From: JAAGZL01 sp964628835
GTDB lineage: Bacteria; Pseudomonadota; Gammaproteobacteria; Chromatiales; Chromatiaceae
DNA length: 64,000 nucleotides
Direction of reading: 5' to 3'
Assembly: GCA_964628835.1 (NCBI GenBank)
Contig: CAZVME010000006.1
Span: forward strand, 7,115 to 71,114
In this document: in pieces, positions 45,717 to 54,491 of the stretch
How the letters are laid out: each line of letters starts with the position of its first letter
How positions within the stretch are numbered: the stretch's first letter is position 1
Notes under the pieces: generated by a model
The model's input: the letters and a program-made list of their open reading frames with translations, nothing else
Database searches by the model: none
Told to the model about the DNA's origin: nothing
Position numbers and translations under genes: made by a program

Positions 45717-46151
45717 ATGAAAAAGAGTATTGTAACAATGTTGGTTGCTATGGTGGCCCTCGTCTTTGCAGGTGCTGCCGTTTCTGGTGCGCAATCGCTG
45801 CGTCTGGGACAGCCTATTGAAGATGATGCCAAGGCTCCGGCCAAGGCTAGAATCATGGTGAAGGAGGGTGGTATTGAACGCAGCTACGAGATTGCACCGC
45901 CTTCAGTTCCACATAAGATCGGCAAAGAGCAGATCAATCTTAAGGTCAACACCTGCATGAAGTGTCATAGTGCAGAGACTTACAAGAAAGAGAAAGCTCC
46001 ACAGGCAGGTAAGGATGGTTCTCACTACCTAGACCGTGACGGCAAGAAGACCACTAAAGTGGCAGCACGTCGTTACTTCTGTGACCAGTGCCATACTCCA
46101 CAGTTGAATAAGGCTCCACTGGTAGAAAATACTTTTCAGGGTGCTAAATAA
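45717..46151 (+). CDS. napB: NapB diheme cytochrome c subunit
   Basis: Start at the ATG of 45717 with GGAGAGAG upstream (the open frame begins earlier at a TTG). A signal peptide is followed by NapB motifs: two CxxCH sites (CMKCH and CDQCH) with His ligands in PPSVPHKIG and SHYLDRDG. NapB is the electron-donating small subunit of NapA. Confidence 0.92.
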   Translation: MKKSIVTMLVAMVALVFAGAAVSGAQSLRLGQPIEDDAKAPAKARIMVKEGGIERSYEIAPPSVPHKIGKEQINLKVNTCMKCHSAETYKKEKAPQAGKDGSHYLDRDGKKTTKVAARRYFCDQCHTPQLNKAPLVENTFQGAK

Positions 46152-46175
46152 GCTTTAAAATTCCCTGTGGACAGC

Positions 46176-46204
46176 CACCCTCGACCTTATACCGGTCGAG
46201 GGTG
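46176..46204 (+). other. intercistronic hairpin between napB and napC
   Basis: A perfect 10-bp stem (CACCCTCGAC with GTCGAGGGTG) and about 9-nt loop, no T-run. As at napA-napG, a processing or stability element is more likely than full termination. Confidence 0.5.
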
Positions 46205-46241
46205 ATATTAATAACTAACAACACAACCGGGAAGTAGTAAG

Positions 46242-46817
46242 ATGAAAAAGGGTACAGTACGTATATTAGTAATAGGGGTGATTTTGGGTATTATCTTTTG
46301 GGGTGGTTTTAACACTGCGTTGGAAGTTACCAATACGGAAGAATTTTGTATCTCCTGCCATGAGATGGAAGACCAAGTCTATCAGGAACTGCAAGATACA
46401 CCGCACTACACAAACCGTACCGGCGTGCGCGCCACCTGTCCGGATTGTCATGTGCCTAAAGAGTGGATCCACAAAATCATACGTAAGATCCGGGCCTCAA
46501 ATGAGGTATACCACAAGATTCTGGGTACTATAAACACGCCAGAGAAGTTTGAAGCCAAGCGCTTGCAACTGGCCCAGAACGTCTGGAAATCTATGAAGGC
46601 CACAGACTCCAGAGAGTGCCGTAACTGCCATGCTTTCGAATCCATGGATTTTGAAAAGCAGGAGGGTCGTTCTGTAGACAAGCATGAGGAGATGGAAGAT
46701 ACATCAGCCCATGATCCCTCGTCTAAAGAAGGGCGCACCTGTATCGATTGCCATAAGGGTATTGCCCACCAGTTGCCAGAGGGTTTTGATCCGGGCTGGA
46801 ACTCTCCTGGTGAGTAA
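46242..46817 (+). CDS. napC: NapC tetraheme quinol dehydrogenase
   Basis: A 191-residue NapC/NirT protein: one N-terminal membrane anchor (TVRILVIGVILGIIFWGGF) and four CxxCH hemes (CISCH, CPDCH, CRNCH, CIDCH). It oxidises membrane quinol and reduces NapB. It is a close paralogue of the first 190 residues of the NirT-type fusion at 57163-59001, with long shared stretches. Confidence 0.94.
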   Translation: MKKGTVRILVIGVILGIIFWGGFNTALEVTNTEEFCISCHEMEDQVYQELQDTPHYTNRTGVRATCPDCHVPKEWIHKIIRKIRASNEVYHKILGTINTPEKFEAKRLQLAQNVWKSMKATDSRECRNCHAFESMDFEKQEGRSVDKHEEMEDTSAHDPSSKEGRTCIDCHKGIAHQLPEGFDPGWNSPGE

Positions 46818-46872
46818 AAGCTGAAGTTGTAGATATATGGTGTCATAAGTTGTGTTTTTGCATCAAATAATG

Positions 46873-46908
46873 GCCTGGGAGTATAACCTCCCGGGCTATT
46901 GTTTTTTT
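46873..46908 (+). terminator. Rho-independent terminator after napC
   Basis: Stem GCCTGGGAG with CTCCCGGGC (one G-T pair), 6-nt loop, then ATTG and a run of T. It ends the nap operon. Confidence 0.8.
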
Positions 46909-46985
46909 GCCGCAAAAGAGAAAGAATATAGCTTCATGTTTGCTACACTTCCCAGTGTGTACATAGTTCGCAATAGAGTTCGTCC

Positions 46986-47966
46986 ATGAGCCAGCTAATA
47001 GATTCATTTGGCCGTAAAATTGAGTATCTGCGGTTATCGGTAACAGATCGTTGCGATCTACGCTGTTTTTACTGTATTCCCAAAGGGTTTAAAGGTTTTA
47101 CCGAACCAGAAGACCGGATCTCGCTGGATGATTATGTACGTCTGGTACGTCTGTTCAGTGAACTTGGAGTCAGTAAAGTCAGGCTTACTGGAGGCGAACC
47201 TCTGGTACGGCCCGATTTGCCGGAAATGGTGCAGAAGATCGGTGCACTACCCATGGTCGAAGACCTCTCTCTCAGCACCAATGCAACCAGATTGGCTCAA
47301 CATGCCAAGATTCTTAAAGAGTCTGGGGTCAGCCGCATCAACGTCAGTCTGGATACGCTTAATCCTGATGTGTTTAAAGAAGTTACCCAAGGCGATCTGG
47401 AGCCGGTTCTACAAGGATTGCAGGCAGCAAAGTTGGCTGGTTTTCATCCCATAAAAATCAACATGGTCGTGATGCGAGATCTGAACTTACACGAAGTTGG
47501 TGATATGGTGGACTACTGCCTGGAGAACCAGTTTACCCTGCGCTTTATTGAGACTATGCCGGTGGGTGAAGCGGGGCAGAAGGCGCGGGATCGTTATGTA
47601 AGCCTGAATGAGGTCAAGCAGCTGTTGGAGCAGCGCTTTGAAATGGAACCGGCAAAGATGAAGGGTGCGGGACCAGCTAAGTATCTCAAGATTATCGGCA
47701 AGCGTCTGAAGATTGGTTTTATTACTCCCATGTCACAGCACTTTTGCGAGACCTGCAATCGGGTGCGTCTGTCATCAGAGGGTACCTTGTATCTCTGTCT
47801 AGGTCAGAGTGATAAACTAGAGCTGCGGCCATTGATTCAGCAGGGCCTGTCGGATGACGAGATTAAGTCTGCCATCATCGAGGCGATACAGAATAAACCA
47901 GAGAAACATGAATTTGATTCTAATCCCAGTCAGGTGGTACGGGTGATGTCCATGACTGGCGGTTAG
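46986..47966 (+). CDS. moaA: GTP 3',8-cyclase MoaA (molybdenum cofactor synthesis)
   Basis: A 326-residue radical SAM enzyme: N-terminal CDLRCFYC (Cx3Cx2C) with RLTGGEPLVRPDL, C-terminal cluster FCETCNRVRL and CLG, and the universal GG tail (SMTGG). It makes the first intermediate of molybdopterin from GTP. Its place behind the nap genes fits supply of Mo cofactor to NapA. Confidence 0.95.
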   Translation: MSQLIDSFGRKIEYLRLSVTDRCDLRCFYCIPKGFKGFTEPEDRISLDDYVRLVRLFSELGVSKVRLTGGEPLVRPDLPEMVQKIGALPMVEDLSLSTNATRLAQHAKILKESGVSRINVSLDTLNPDVFKEVTQGDLEPVLQGLQAAKLAGFHPIKINMVVMRDLNLHEVGDMVDYCLENQFTLRFIETMPVGEAGQKARDRYVSLNEVKQLLEQRFEMEPAKMKGAGPAKYLKIIGKRLKIGFITPMSQHFCETCNRVRLSSEGTLYLCLGQSDKLELRPLIQQGLSDDEIKSAIIEAIQNKPEKHEFDSNPSQVVRVMSMTGG

Positions 47967-48133
47967 TTCTACAGATATTAATTGTGCCTATCTAGAAATA
48001 CTGCTTGTTACCGCAAAAGTCGCGAAGAAAACACTGTGTTTATAAATATATAAACTTTTCGCTCTTAAGTTTTTTTGCAGTTTGATTGTTTTATTTTGGG
48101 TTAGAGAAAATCAGTTAAGGGAGATAGATACCT

Positions 48134-48985
48134 TTGAAAACTTCATTCTGGCTGCATAATTGGAAACACCCTCTACTAATCTGCATCCTGATGCTCGGCG
48201 TGACCGCTAGCAGCGCAGAAGAGCTTACACTTAAGCTGCCGCCACCATCCATAGAGAAGTGGTACAAGCCCACGAACAAGCGCCAGGTGTGGCTGCATAA
48301 TATGTTTAGCATGCGGCGTGAGCTGCAGGCTATGAAAGAGTATGCCAGCGCTGGAGATAAGGAGCTCACCAGGAAGTGGGCAGAGCGTCTGGTAACACAC
48401 TATCGAAAGATCGCACAGATGGTTCCAGAATGGGAAGATGAATTGGAGCTGGTCTGGGCGGAACGGCTGGAAGCGGCAGCAGTTGCCGGTGATCTGGAAA
48501 AGGTACAGCTGTCAGCTAAAAAGCTTGGCCGCAGTTGTAATACCTGCCATAGAGAGTATCGTGCGCTTGCTGTGGCGCTCTACCGGGTGCCTGATTACTC
48601 CAAGCTCAAGGTTACACGTAGTAACCCGACAAAAGAGATCGGCTTTCGCGACGCCATGAATGAGCTGGTTACCTACATTAACCGTATCAAGATTGCCGCA
48701 GAGGATGGCCGCAAGGAAGCAGCACTGCTGGCTACTTCTGATCTAAAGGATGGTCTGCACGACATGGGAAAAAGCTGCTCTACCTGCCACCGTAGTCCAG
48801 AGCCACGGGAACGTATTTTGGGTGGGCAGACACAGATACTACTAAAAGAGCTGGGCCAGGCGATTCGTGATGAGGATAAGAAGGCCACAGGTAAGAGTCT
48901 TGGTACTGTAGCGGTGATTGCCTGCGCCTGGTGCCATGGTGTGCATCGCACGGCTTATGATATTAAGCGGCTGATCACCCACTAG
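48134..48985 (+). CDS. Exported triheme cytochrome with two c'-like helical modules
   Basis: A 283-residue protein opening at TTG behind GGGAGATAG. Signal peptide to about residue 29; then a helical domain ending in RSCNTCHREYR (the C-terminal heme pattern of cytochrome c'), a second helical domain with MGKSCSTCHRSPEP, and a last heme CAWCHGVHR near the C-terminus: three CxxCH in all. The pairing of a helical bundle with a terminal CxxCH is cytochrome c'/c556-like. No exact family is known to me. It is not clearly in an operon with moaA (167 bp gap). A role in NO handling or electron transfer is inference. Confidence 0.75.
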   Translation: MKTSFWLHNWKHPLLICILMLGVTASSAEELTLKLPPPSIEKWYKPTNKRQVWLHNMFSMRRELQAMKEYASAGDKELTRKWAERLVTHYRKIAQMVPEWEDELELVWAERLEAAAVAGDLEKVQLSAKKLGRSCNTCHREYRALAVALYRVPDYSKLKVTRSNPTKEIGFRDAMNELVTYINRIKIAAEDGRKEAALLATSDLKDGLHDMGKSCSTCHRSPEPRERILGGQTQILLKELGQAIRDEDKKATGKSLGTVAVIACAWCHGVHRTAYDIKRLITH

Positions 48986-49577
48986 GATAATGCCAATGCA
49001 ACATGGCCGGGCAGTTGTGGCCAGATCACACTGTCCAATATTGCTCATGTGTTGATTTATTTACCCAGAAATTTAGCTATATTATGTGTGAAAAGCTGGG
49101 TTATGCTCTATTTCCATGGGAATGCCATGTTTATTTGGCAGCCTGACGGTATGCTAGGTAATAGCTGTAGCAACCATTAACAATTAAAGTTCCTACGCTG
49201 CCGGCCATGGAGAGCGAACGCGAAGGCCGGTAGTCCCCAGTAGGCGATGCCGTCTGTAGATTCGGAATTAGGATCGGTAGCGAATGATGCAGAAGATACA
49301 GCAGCGGCTATCATCGCCGTAGAGTCATTGAGGGAGTCATGATGTAGTGAGCACAAGCAGCTTGCTGCAATGTGCATACGGAATCGTGACGTACGCAGGA
49401 CGGCTGGGGCAAAAGGAAAGGCTGCCGCGTTTGCGAGTCATTTTTGGATAGGGATAGCCAAAAATGTTTTACGAGGTAGCGGCACTATCGTCATGCCTGT
49501 TGCTCGTTTCCTGGCAGCTATTGTATGCCACTGCCTTTCAGAGAGATGGTTACACAAAGTTAATCGGAGTGTGGGTG
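48986..49577. other. 592-bp gap without a convincing gene
   Basis: Short frames occur on both strands (for example 49177-49377 minus), without ribosome sites or recognisable folds. A CCGGCC...GGCCGG dyad lies near 49200-49253. Nothing can be assigned. Confidence 0.5.
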
Positions 49578-50021
49578 ATGTTGCCTGTTAATAAACAAGA
49601 TGCTCTGGAAAATCTGCGCAGGGCCAAGGGTGCTCATATTAAGTGGCGTGCTTATGCACAGGCCTTGGTATCTGGAGTCTCTATTGATGAGGATAAGATA
49701 CCGGTGGATCACACCAAATGTGAGTTTGGTCAGTGGTATCACAACGATGGCAAACTCATGCTGGGGCATCTTACTTCTTATGAGTTAATCTATACCCCGC
49801 ACGAAATGCTGCATGAGATATATAAAAAGATTTTTCATGTGCTGCACTCGCAAGACAGCAGTGGTATTTTTAAGAAGCTGTTTTCTTCCAAGGGCTCGCG
49901 TGAGAACGAGCGTTTAAAATTGGCAAGAGGTTACATGGGAGAGCTGGTGGGTGTATCTGAAACCTTGCTCACTACACTGGATCTTCTGGAACAGGAGATC
50001 AGGGATCTTGCGGATGATTGA
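49578..50021 (+). CDS. Stand-alone CZB (chemoreceptor zinc-binding) domain protein
   Basis: The ATG at 49578 is preceded by GGAG. The 147-residue protein has the CZB pattern: KGAHIKWRAYAQALVSG, then VDHTKCEFGQWYHNDG with the HTKC zinc motif, and YTPHEMLHEIYKKI with two more His. Zinc is held by three His and one Cys. CZB domains are usually attached to chemoreceptors or cyclases; here it is alone, followed by a helical tail. It may sense zinc or oxidants. The function is inference. Confidence 0.75.
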   Translation: MLPVNKQDALENLRRAKGAHIKWRAYAQALVSGVSIDEDKIPVDHTKCEFGQWYHNDGKLMLGHLTSYELIYTPHEMLHEIYKKIFHVLHSQDSSGIFKKLFSSKGSRENERLKLARGYMGELVGVSETLLTTLDLLEQEIRDLADD

Positions 50022-50089
50022 CTGCGCCTAGTCACGAATATAAACAGATTTGCAACTCAGGCCAGATGATACTGGCCACAGATTGGATC

Positions 50090-50644
50090 TTATTTACCGC
50101 TCCACGCCTTAACAATTGCCCGATGACTACCCCATAGCCCAACCGTTTTGCTGATGGCATTCTGTTGCTGTTGTTGCAGCTTTACCTTCAGTGTGGCGTC
50201 GAATGGATAGCGACCCATAACCACGGCATATCCGTCCTCCACCATGGCGCCATTAAGCTGGCGGCCTGAGGCACTCTTAACCACTGCCGGAACTCTCCCA
50301 TAACGGTCGCGCTTGGCAAGGTTGGCATCCACCTCTATAGTCTGGCCGGGGACGGCAAGTGTCTTCAGGTGTTTGGTGGCAAGTTTGCCAATGGCAATCA
50401 GTGCATCCTGTTTCAGCTTGGTGCGTTCCATATCTTTTTGCAGTTTTGGATTTGGCACATCCTCTGGTGCATCTATCCCCAGCAGTTGTAGCTGCTCCTG
50501 TTTGCCGTTAATGGTTGCCACCAGGGTATCCCCGTCCTTCACGCTATGCACCGAGGCTGTGTGTTTGCCAGACCAGGCATGGCTGCTCAAGACAAGTGAC
50601 GTAAGAAAAAATATGGCTGGAGATCTGTTCATGGTTAATTTCAT
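50090..50644 (-). CDS. Thermonuclease-family (SNase-like) exported protein, altered active site
   Basis: A 184-residue protein: signal peptide through residue 25, then the SNase fold with VKDGDTLVA (Asp39 matching nuclease Asp21), LQLLGIDAPED (Asp58 and Glu61 matching Asp40 and Glu43), and RDRYGRVPAVV (Arg matching Arg87). The residue that should be the catalytic Arg35 is Gln53. It is 5 bp downstream of nirN and on the same strand, so it is the last gene of the nir operon. Confidence 0.8.
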   Translation of the reverse strand: MKLTMNRSPAIFFLTSLVLSSHAWSGKHTASVHSVKDGDTLVATINGKQEQLQLLGIDAPEDVPNPKLQKDMERTKLKQDALIAIGKLATKHLKTLAVPGQTIEVDANLAKRDRYGRVPAVVKSASGRQLNGAMVEDGYAVVMGRYPFDATLKVKLQQQQQNAISKTVGLWGSHRAIVKAWSGK

Positions 50645-50649
50645 GCCTG

Positions 50650-52218
50650 TTAATGACTGGTGCCGGAAGAGCGGGTCAGCTTGTTGTGGACATTATACTT
50701 CCCTGATGGCTTCTTCATGGGGAGGCGTTTTACCTCCTCCAGGGTGTTGGCATCATAGATAACAATCGCACCATCCATGTCCCAGATACTGACGATTGCA
50801 TACTTGCCATCCTTGGTGAACTCCACATGGGCCGAGGTCTTGCCCGGGGCTGGTTTTAGGGTCTTTACGATCTCCAGGGTCTGCTTGTCGATCACATGCA
50901 TCAGATCCTTGTTGGGTCCGAAGAACACGTCCACCCAGGCGTAGGGGCTTTTCTCATGACTGCGCATAAAAAACCCCGGACCCTTGGTCTTTATCTTCTT
51001 GATGGTCTTCCAGGTCTGCATGTCCACAATGCTGACCAGGCCCTGCTTCATGTCCGGGGTAGCCAGTACCTGTTTGCCCTGGTAGTTCCAGGTGATGCCG
51101 GAGGAGAGATGGGGCATACCTGAGATATCCAGGTCGTACAGGGCGCGCCTCACATCCAGATCCACCACCTGGCCCTTACCCTCGCGTGAGGTGCCGATTA
51201 CCTGGGTGTACTCCTGGTTCATCAGGAAATCATCCAGAAATGAATCCAGCTCTATGCGTCGCACCGGAAAAGGATCAGGCTTTACCACATCCCCCGCCTC
51301 CGGATGGTAGGAGTGTTCCCAGCCGGCGAAACCGGGAGGAGGGTCGTCCGAGTAGTTGATCTCCCAGATCTCGGGGATATCCTTCAGGGCGGCCACAAAG
51401 GAGTCTCTGGGGGCGGCGGTGTATACGGCGCTGACCCGGGAGGTTTTACCATTGCTACCTTTTACCTCCAGCACCTTGATGGGGGAGAGATCCCTGGCAT
51501 CCAGGATGGTCATGGTGTGGGGCAGGTAGTTGGCCACGATCACATAGCGGCCATCGTGGGAGACGGCCAGATTGCGGGTGTTGATGCCGGCCCTGATTTC
51601 GGCCACGTAGGTGAGGTTGAATACATCAAACTTGCTGATCCACCCATCCCGGGATGCGAAGTAGATGTAGCGTCCGTTCTCGGCCCATTTGGGACCACCA
51701 TGTAGGGCGAATCTGGTGGGCAGACGGTGGATTGGTTCGAAGGTGTCGCCATTCAGCAGGGTGGCGTGGTGATCTCCCAGCTCCACCACCATGAACAGGT
51801 TCCAGATGTCAGCCTTGAATTTTGGGGTGTCGGGCAGTTCTCCGGGCTTGTGAGTGAGAATATGACTGGCCTTGATCTCTGCCATCCCCCAGACCGGAAC
51901 TTCCTTCAGTGGCGTGTATATCAGCTCTACCAGGGCTTTTATCTCCTCATCCTTGAGTTTTTCGCCGAATGGGAGCATCTGGGAGGCCACACGGCCGTTT
52001 TTGATCACATTAAAGGCGGATTTTTCGCGTAGCCGTTTCAGGTTCTGGGGCAGCAGGGCCGGGCCGATGCCGCCGAGCCGGTCCGGGCTGTGGCACTCAG
52101 AGCAGTGCTGTTTGTATACGGCCTGCACATCCACGGTGGCCTGGGCCTGGGTAAACCAGATGGCCCCGATGATGCCGGCCAAAATGGAGAAGGGTGATAT
52201 TTTCTGGTTGCTGAACAT
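50650..52218 (-). CDS. nirN: NirN, dihydro-heme d1 dehydrogenase
   Basis: A 522-residue exported protein built like NirS: signal peptide, cytochrome c domain (CSECH heme in QHCSECHSPDR, Met in SQMLPFGEKL) and an eight-bladed propeller for dihydro-heme d1 (TRFALHGGPKWAENGRYIYF, RNLAVSHDGRYVIVAN, HVEFTKDGKYAIVSIW). NirN completes heme d1 by forming the acrylate double bond and passes it to NirS. It is 20 bp after nirJ. Confidence 0.92.
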   Translation of the reverse strand: MFSNQKISPFSILAGIIGAIWFTQAQATVDVQAVYKQHCSECHSPDRLGGIGPALLPQNLKRLREKSAFNVIKNGRVASQMLPFGEKLKDEEIKALVELIYTPLKEVPVWGMAEIKASHILTHKPGELPDTPKFKADIWNLFMVVELGDHHATLLNGDTFEPIHRLPTRFALHGGPKWAENGRYIYFASRDGWISKFDVFNLTYVAEIRAGINTRNLAVSHDGRYVIVANYLPHTMTILDARDLSPIKVLEVKGSNGKTSRVSAVYTAAPRDSFVAALKDIPEIWEINYSDDPPPGFAGWEHSYHPEAGDVVKPDPFPVRRIELDSFLDDFLMNQEYTQVIGTSREGKGQVVDLDVRRALYDLDISGMPHLSSGITWNYQGKQVLATPDMKQGLVSIVDMQTWKTIKKIKTKGPGFFMRSHEKSPYAWVDVFFGPNKDLMHVIDKQTLEIVKTLKPAPGKTSAHVEFTKDGKYAIVSIWDMDGAIVIYDANTLEEVKRLPMKKPSGKYNVHNKLTRSSGTSH

Positions 52219-52238
52219 AGCCGTCTATCCGCTGCTGG

Positions 52239-53384
52239 TCAGGCCTGTAGCCCGATCTCTTCGTCGGTAAGGTAACAGGCCGGGTCTTCAGACCAGGCGT
52301 CACCGGTGAGTTGTAGGGCGCGCACCCTGGTGTTTCCGGCGCAGATATCAAAGTGGCAGCATTTGCCACAGCGCCCACCAATCGTGCGTGGCTGGGCCTT
52401 GAGTCCGGCCATTATGGGGTCGGAGGTGTCGGTCCAGATCTCGGAGAAAGGGCGCTCCTTCACACTGCCCAGGTCATAGTTCCACCACATGGTGTCCGGA
52501 TGCACTATGCCCTGGTTGTCGATATTGGCCACGTTGACGCCGGAGCTGTTTCCACCCCAATTCACCAGTTTCTGCCTGATGTGTTGGTACTGCTCCGGGA
52601 AGTTTTTCTTTACCCACAGCAGCATGTAGACCCCGTCGGCGTCGTTGTTGCCGGTGACGAACTCGGTCTCGCGACCGTTGCGCTGCTCTTCCAGTACCCG
52701 CTTGAACAGCAGGTCCATGGCCCAGCGGGTGGTGTTGAGGAATACATCATCCTTGCGGTTCTTGTTGCCGCGACCGGCGTAGTTCAGGTGCGAGAAGTAG
52801 AACTTATTGATCCGCTCCTCCTGCATCAGATCCAGCAGTTGTGGCAGCTCTTCCGCGTTATCCTGGGTCATGGTGAAACGCAGGCCCACCTTGATGCCCT
52901 GATCCCGGCACAGGCGCAGGCCGTGCATGGACTCCACAAACGCCCCCTCCTTACGGCGGAATTTATCGTGGGTCTCACGGATGCCGTCGATGCTGATGCC
53001 CAGATAGTCAAACCCGACCTCGGTGATGCGATCGATATTGGATTCGTTGATCAGGGTGCCGTTGGTGGAAAGGGCAGTGTAGAAGCCCATGTCTTTGGCG
53101 CGGTGGGCGATCTCATAGATATCGGGGCGGAGCAGGGGCTCGCCGCCGGAGAGGATCAGCACCGGGACCCGGAACTGTTTGAGGTCATCCATCACCTCGA
53201 ACACCTGTTCCTTACTCAACTCATTGGGAAAGTCGGTATCGGCCGAGATGGAGTAGCAGTGTTTGCAGGTGAGGTTACAGCGCCGTACCAGGTTCCAGAT
53301 AACCACCGGTCCGGGTGGATTACGCTTGGGACCGATAGGTTGTGGGTTGAGTAGTTCCTGGATGAATTGTGAAATTCTAAACAT
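52239..53384 (-). CDS. nirJ: NirJ, heme d1 radical SAM enzyme
   Basis: From the ATG at 53384 the protein is 381 residues. N-terminal radical SAM cluster CNLTCKHCYS (Cx3Cx2C), LSGGEPLLRPDI, then a C-terminal SPASM-type set GGRCGKCCHFDICAGNTRVRA. NirJ removes propionate chains and installs the keto groups in heme d1 synthesis. A repeat relic of about 150 bp separates it from nirH, the only break in an otherwise overlapping operon. Confidence 0.95.
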   Translation of the reverse strand: MFRISQFIQELLNPQPIGPKRNPPGPVVIWNLVRRCNLTCKHCYSISADTDFPNELSKEQVFEVMDDLKQFRVPVLILSGGEPLLRPDIYEIAHRAKDMGFYTALSTNGTLINESNIDRITEVGFDYLGISIDGIRETHDKFRRKEGAFVESMHGLRLCRDQGIKVGLRFTMTQDNAEELPQLLDLMQEERINKFYFSHLNYAGRGNKNRKDDVFLNTTRWAMDLLFKRVLEEQRNGRETEFVTGNNDADGVYMLLWVKKNFPEQYQHIRQKLVNWGGNSSGVNVANIDNQGIVHPDTMWWNYDLGSVKERPFSEIWTDTSDPIMAGLKAQPRTIGGRCGKCCHFDICAGNTRVRALQLTGDAWSEDPACYLTDEEIGLQA

Positions 53385-53395
53385 TGTTAGGGTCA

Positions 53396-53535
53396 ACCTG
53401 TAGGGACGGGGCCATTTTTCCCCAAGACGGCGTTGCGCCTTGGCTTGTGTACGGCAGGTACACGGTGCTCAGTGCGCCTTGTCCGGTGAAAAAATGGTTT
53501 CCTTCGATGAATATCCGCATGGTGTTAACAGACCC
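53396..53535. repeat. degenerate relative of the 313-bp MITE between nirJ and nirH
   Basis: It shares with the right half of the 22799-23111 element the order GGGGC(C/T)ATTTTTCC, a GGCGTT word, TACACGGTGCT-like, GCCTTG and GGTGAAAAAATGG, and closes with GTGTTAACAGACCCC, a copy of the terminal repeat. The left end is eroded (TAGGGTCAACCTG). Confidence 0.6.
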
Positions 53536-53544
53536 CAGTAGTTC

Positions 53545-54048
53545 TTAGGTTTTGATTCGCAGGCCGGTTTTTTTCAGGATTCTGGTGCTGAACAGGACCT
53601 CATGGCCACGGTTGTCCGAGCCCAGTAGTTCCTCTATGAGGGCGGCCTTGGTCAGCACCTCATCCCGGTCTTTGCCATGGACCATGGCAAACAGGTTGTA
53701 ATTCCACAGCGGTTGATGGCGTGGTCGGTGGTAGGCGTGACTGACAAAGTCCAGCGCGCCGATCTTCTCGCCATACTCCTGTATCTTCTCATCCGGGATA
53801 TCCCATACCGACATGCCGTTGCCACGAAATCCCAGGGTGTAGTGATTGGGTACGGCGCCGATACGGCGGATGACGCCGCTCTCCAGCATTTGCTGCATGC
53901 GGGTCATTACATCATCTGCGGTGGTGCCTATATCTGCGGCAATCTTCGCATAGGGCTCGGGGACCAGAGGGAGCCCGGACTGGGTTTCCACCACAATCTT
54001 GCGGTCCAGTTCATCCAGGGAGTTGTTTGTCTGTGCGCTCAAAACCAT
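53545..54048 (-). CDS. nirH: NirH, siroheme decarboxylase subunit
   Basis: A 167-residue AsnC/Lrp-like protein: N-terminal winged helix (ETQSGLPLVPEPYAKIAADI and MTRMQQMLESGVIRRIGAVP) and C-terminal ferredoxin-like domain with HAYHRPRHQPLWNYNLFAMVH. NirDLGH decarboxylate siroheme to didecarboxysiroheme in heme d1 synthesis. Start shares a base with the nirG stop (TAATG). Confidence 0.9.
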   Translation of the reverse strand: MVLSAQTNNSLDELDRKIVVETQSGLPLVPEPYAKIAADIGTTADDVMTRMQQMLESGVIRRIGAVPNHYTLGFRGNGMSVWDIPDEKIQEYGEKIGALDFVSHAYHRPRHQPLWNYNLFAMVHGKDRDEVLTKAALIEELLGSDNRGHEVLFSTRILKKTGLRIKT

Positions 54049-54491
54049 TACACCTCAAATTTCAGTCCAACAAAAAATTCGTGCTGTTTGGGCATGTCAT
54101 ATACTCGGTAGCCGGTGGTCTGTTCGATCTCTTCCAGGACTATGGCGACCCGTTCCGGAGTCTCGGTGGCCAGTACAAACCACATGCTCAGCGCGTGGTC
54201 GCGGGCATAATTATGGGCTACCTCGGGAAATGCGTTGACCTGTTCCGTTACCCGTTCGAAATCTGCATCCGGGATACTCATGGCGCACAGACTGAGTCCG
54301 CCACCCAGACGCTCGGCATGGTACATGGGACCAAAACGGCTGAGTATATTCTGCTCCAGCATCTGCTTCAGGCGCTGGATCAGCTCAGGCTCTTCGATCC
54401 CCAACTGCTCTGCCACCACCTGGTAGGGGTGGTGGCAGATGGGGAAGCCGCCCTGTAGATTGTTGATGATGGCGCGATCTATTGCATCCAT
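54048..54491 (-). CDS. nirG: NirG, siroheme decarboxylase subunit
   Basis: A 147-residue AsnC/Lrp-like protein with the PICHHPYQVVAEQLG helix-turn-helix start and VAHNYARDHALSMWFVLAT, the HNYxRxH motif of the decarboxylase active site. Translationally coupled to nirL and nirH by TAATG overlaps. Confidence 0.9.
   Translation of the reverse strand: MDAIDRAIINNLQGGFPICHHPYQVVAEQLGIEEPELIQRLKQMLEQNILSRFGPMYHAERLGGGLSLCAMSIPDADFERVTEQVNAFPEVAHNYARDHALSMWFVLATETPERVAIVLEEIEQTTGYRVYDMPKQHEFFVGLKFEV

Noticed and set aside
48986..49577. Possible riboswitch or structured RNA upstream of the CZB gene
   Set aside because: I compared it by eye with c-di-GMP (GEMM), glycine and RNase P signatures; none of the required core motifs is present.
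52353..53354. Long plus-strand open frame (333 codons) opposite nirJ
   Set aside because: It is the antisense shadow of nirJ, which has complete radical SAM motifs and operon context. The antisense product has a repetitive Val/Leu/Gly composition and no recognisable domain.
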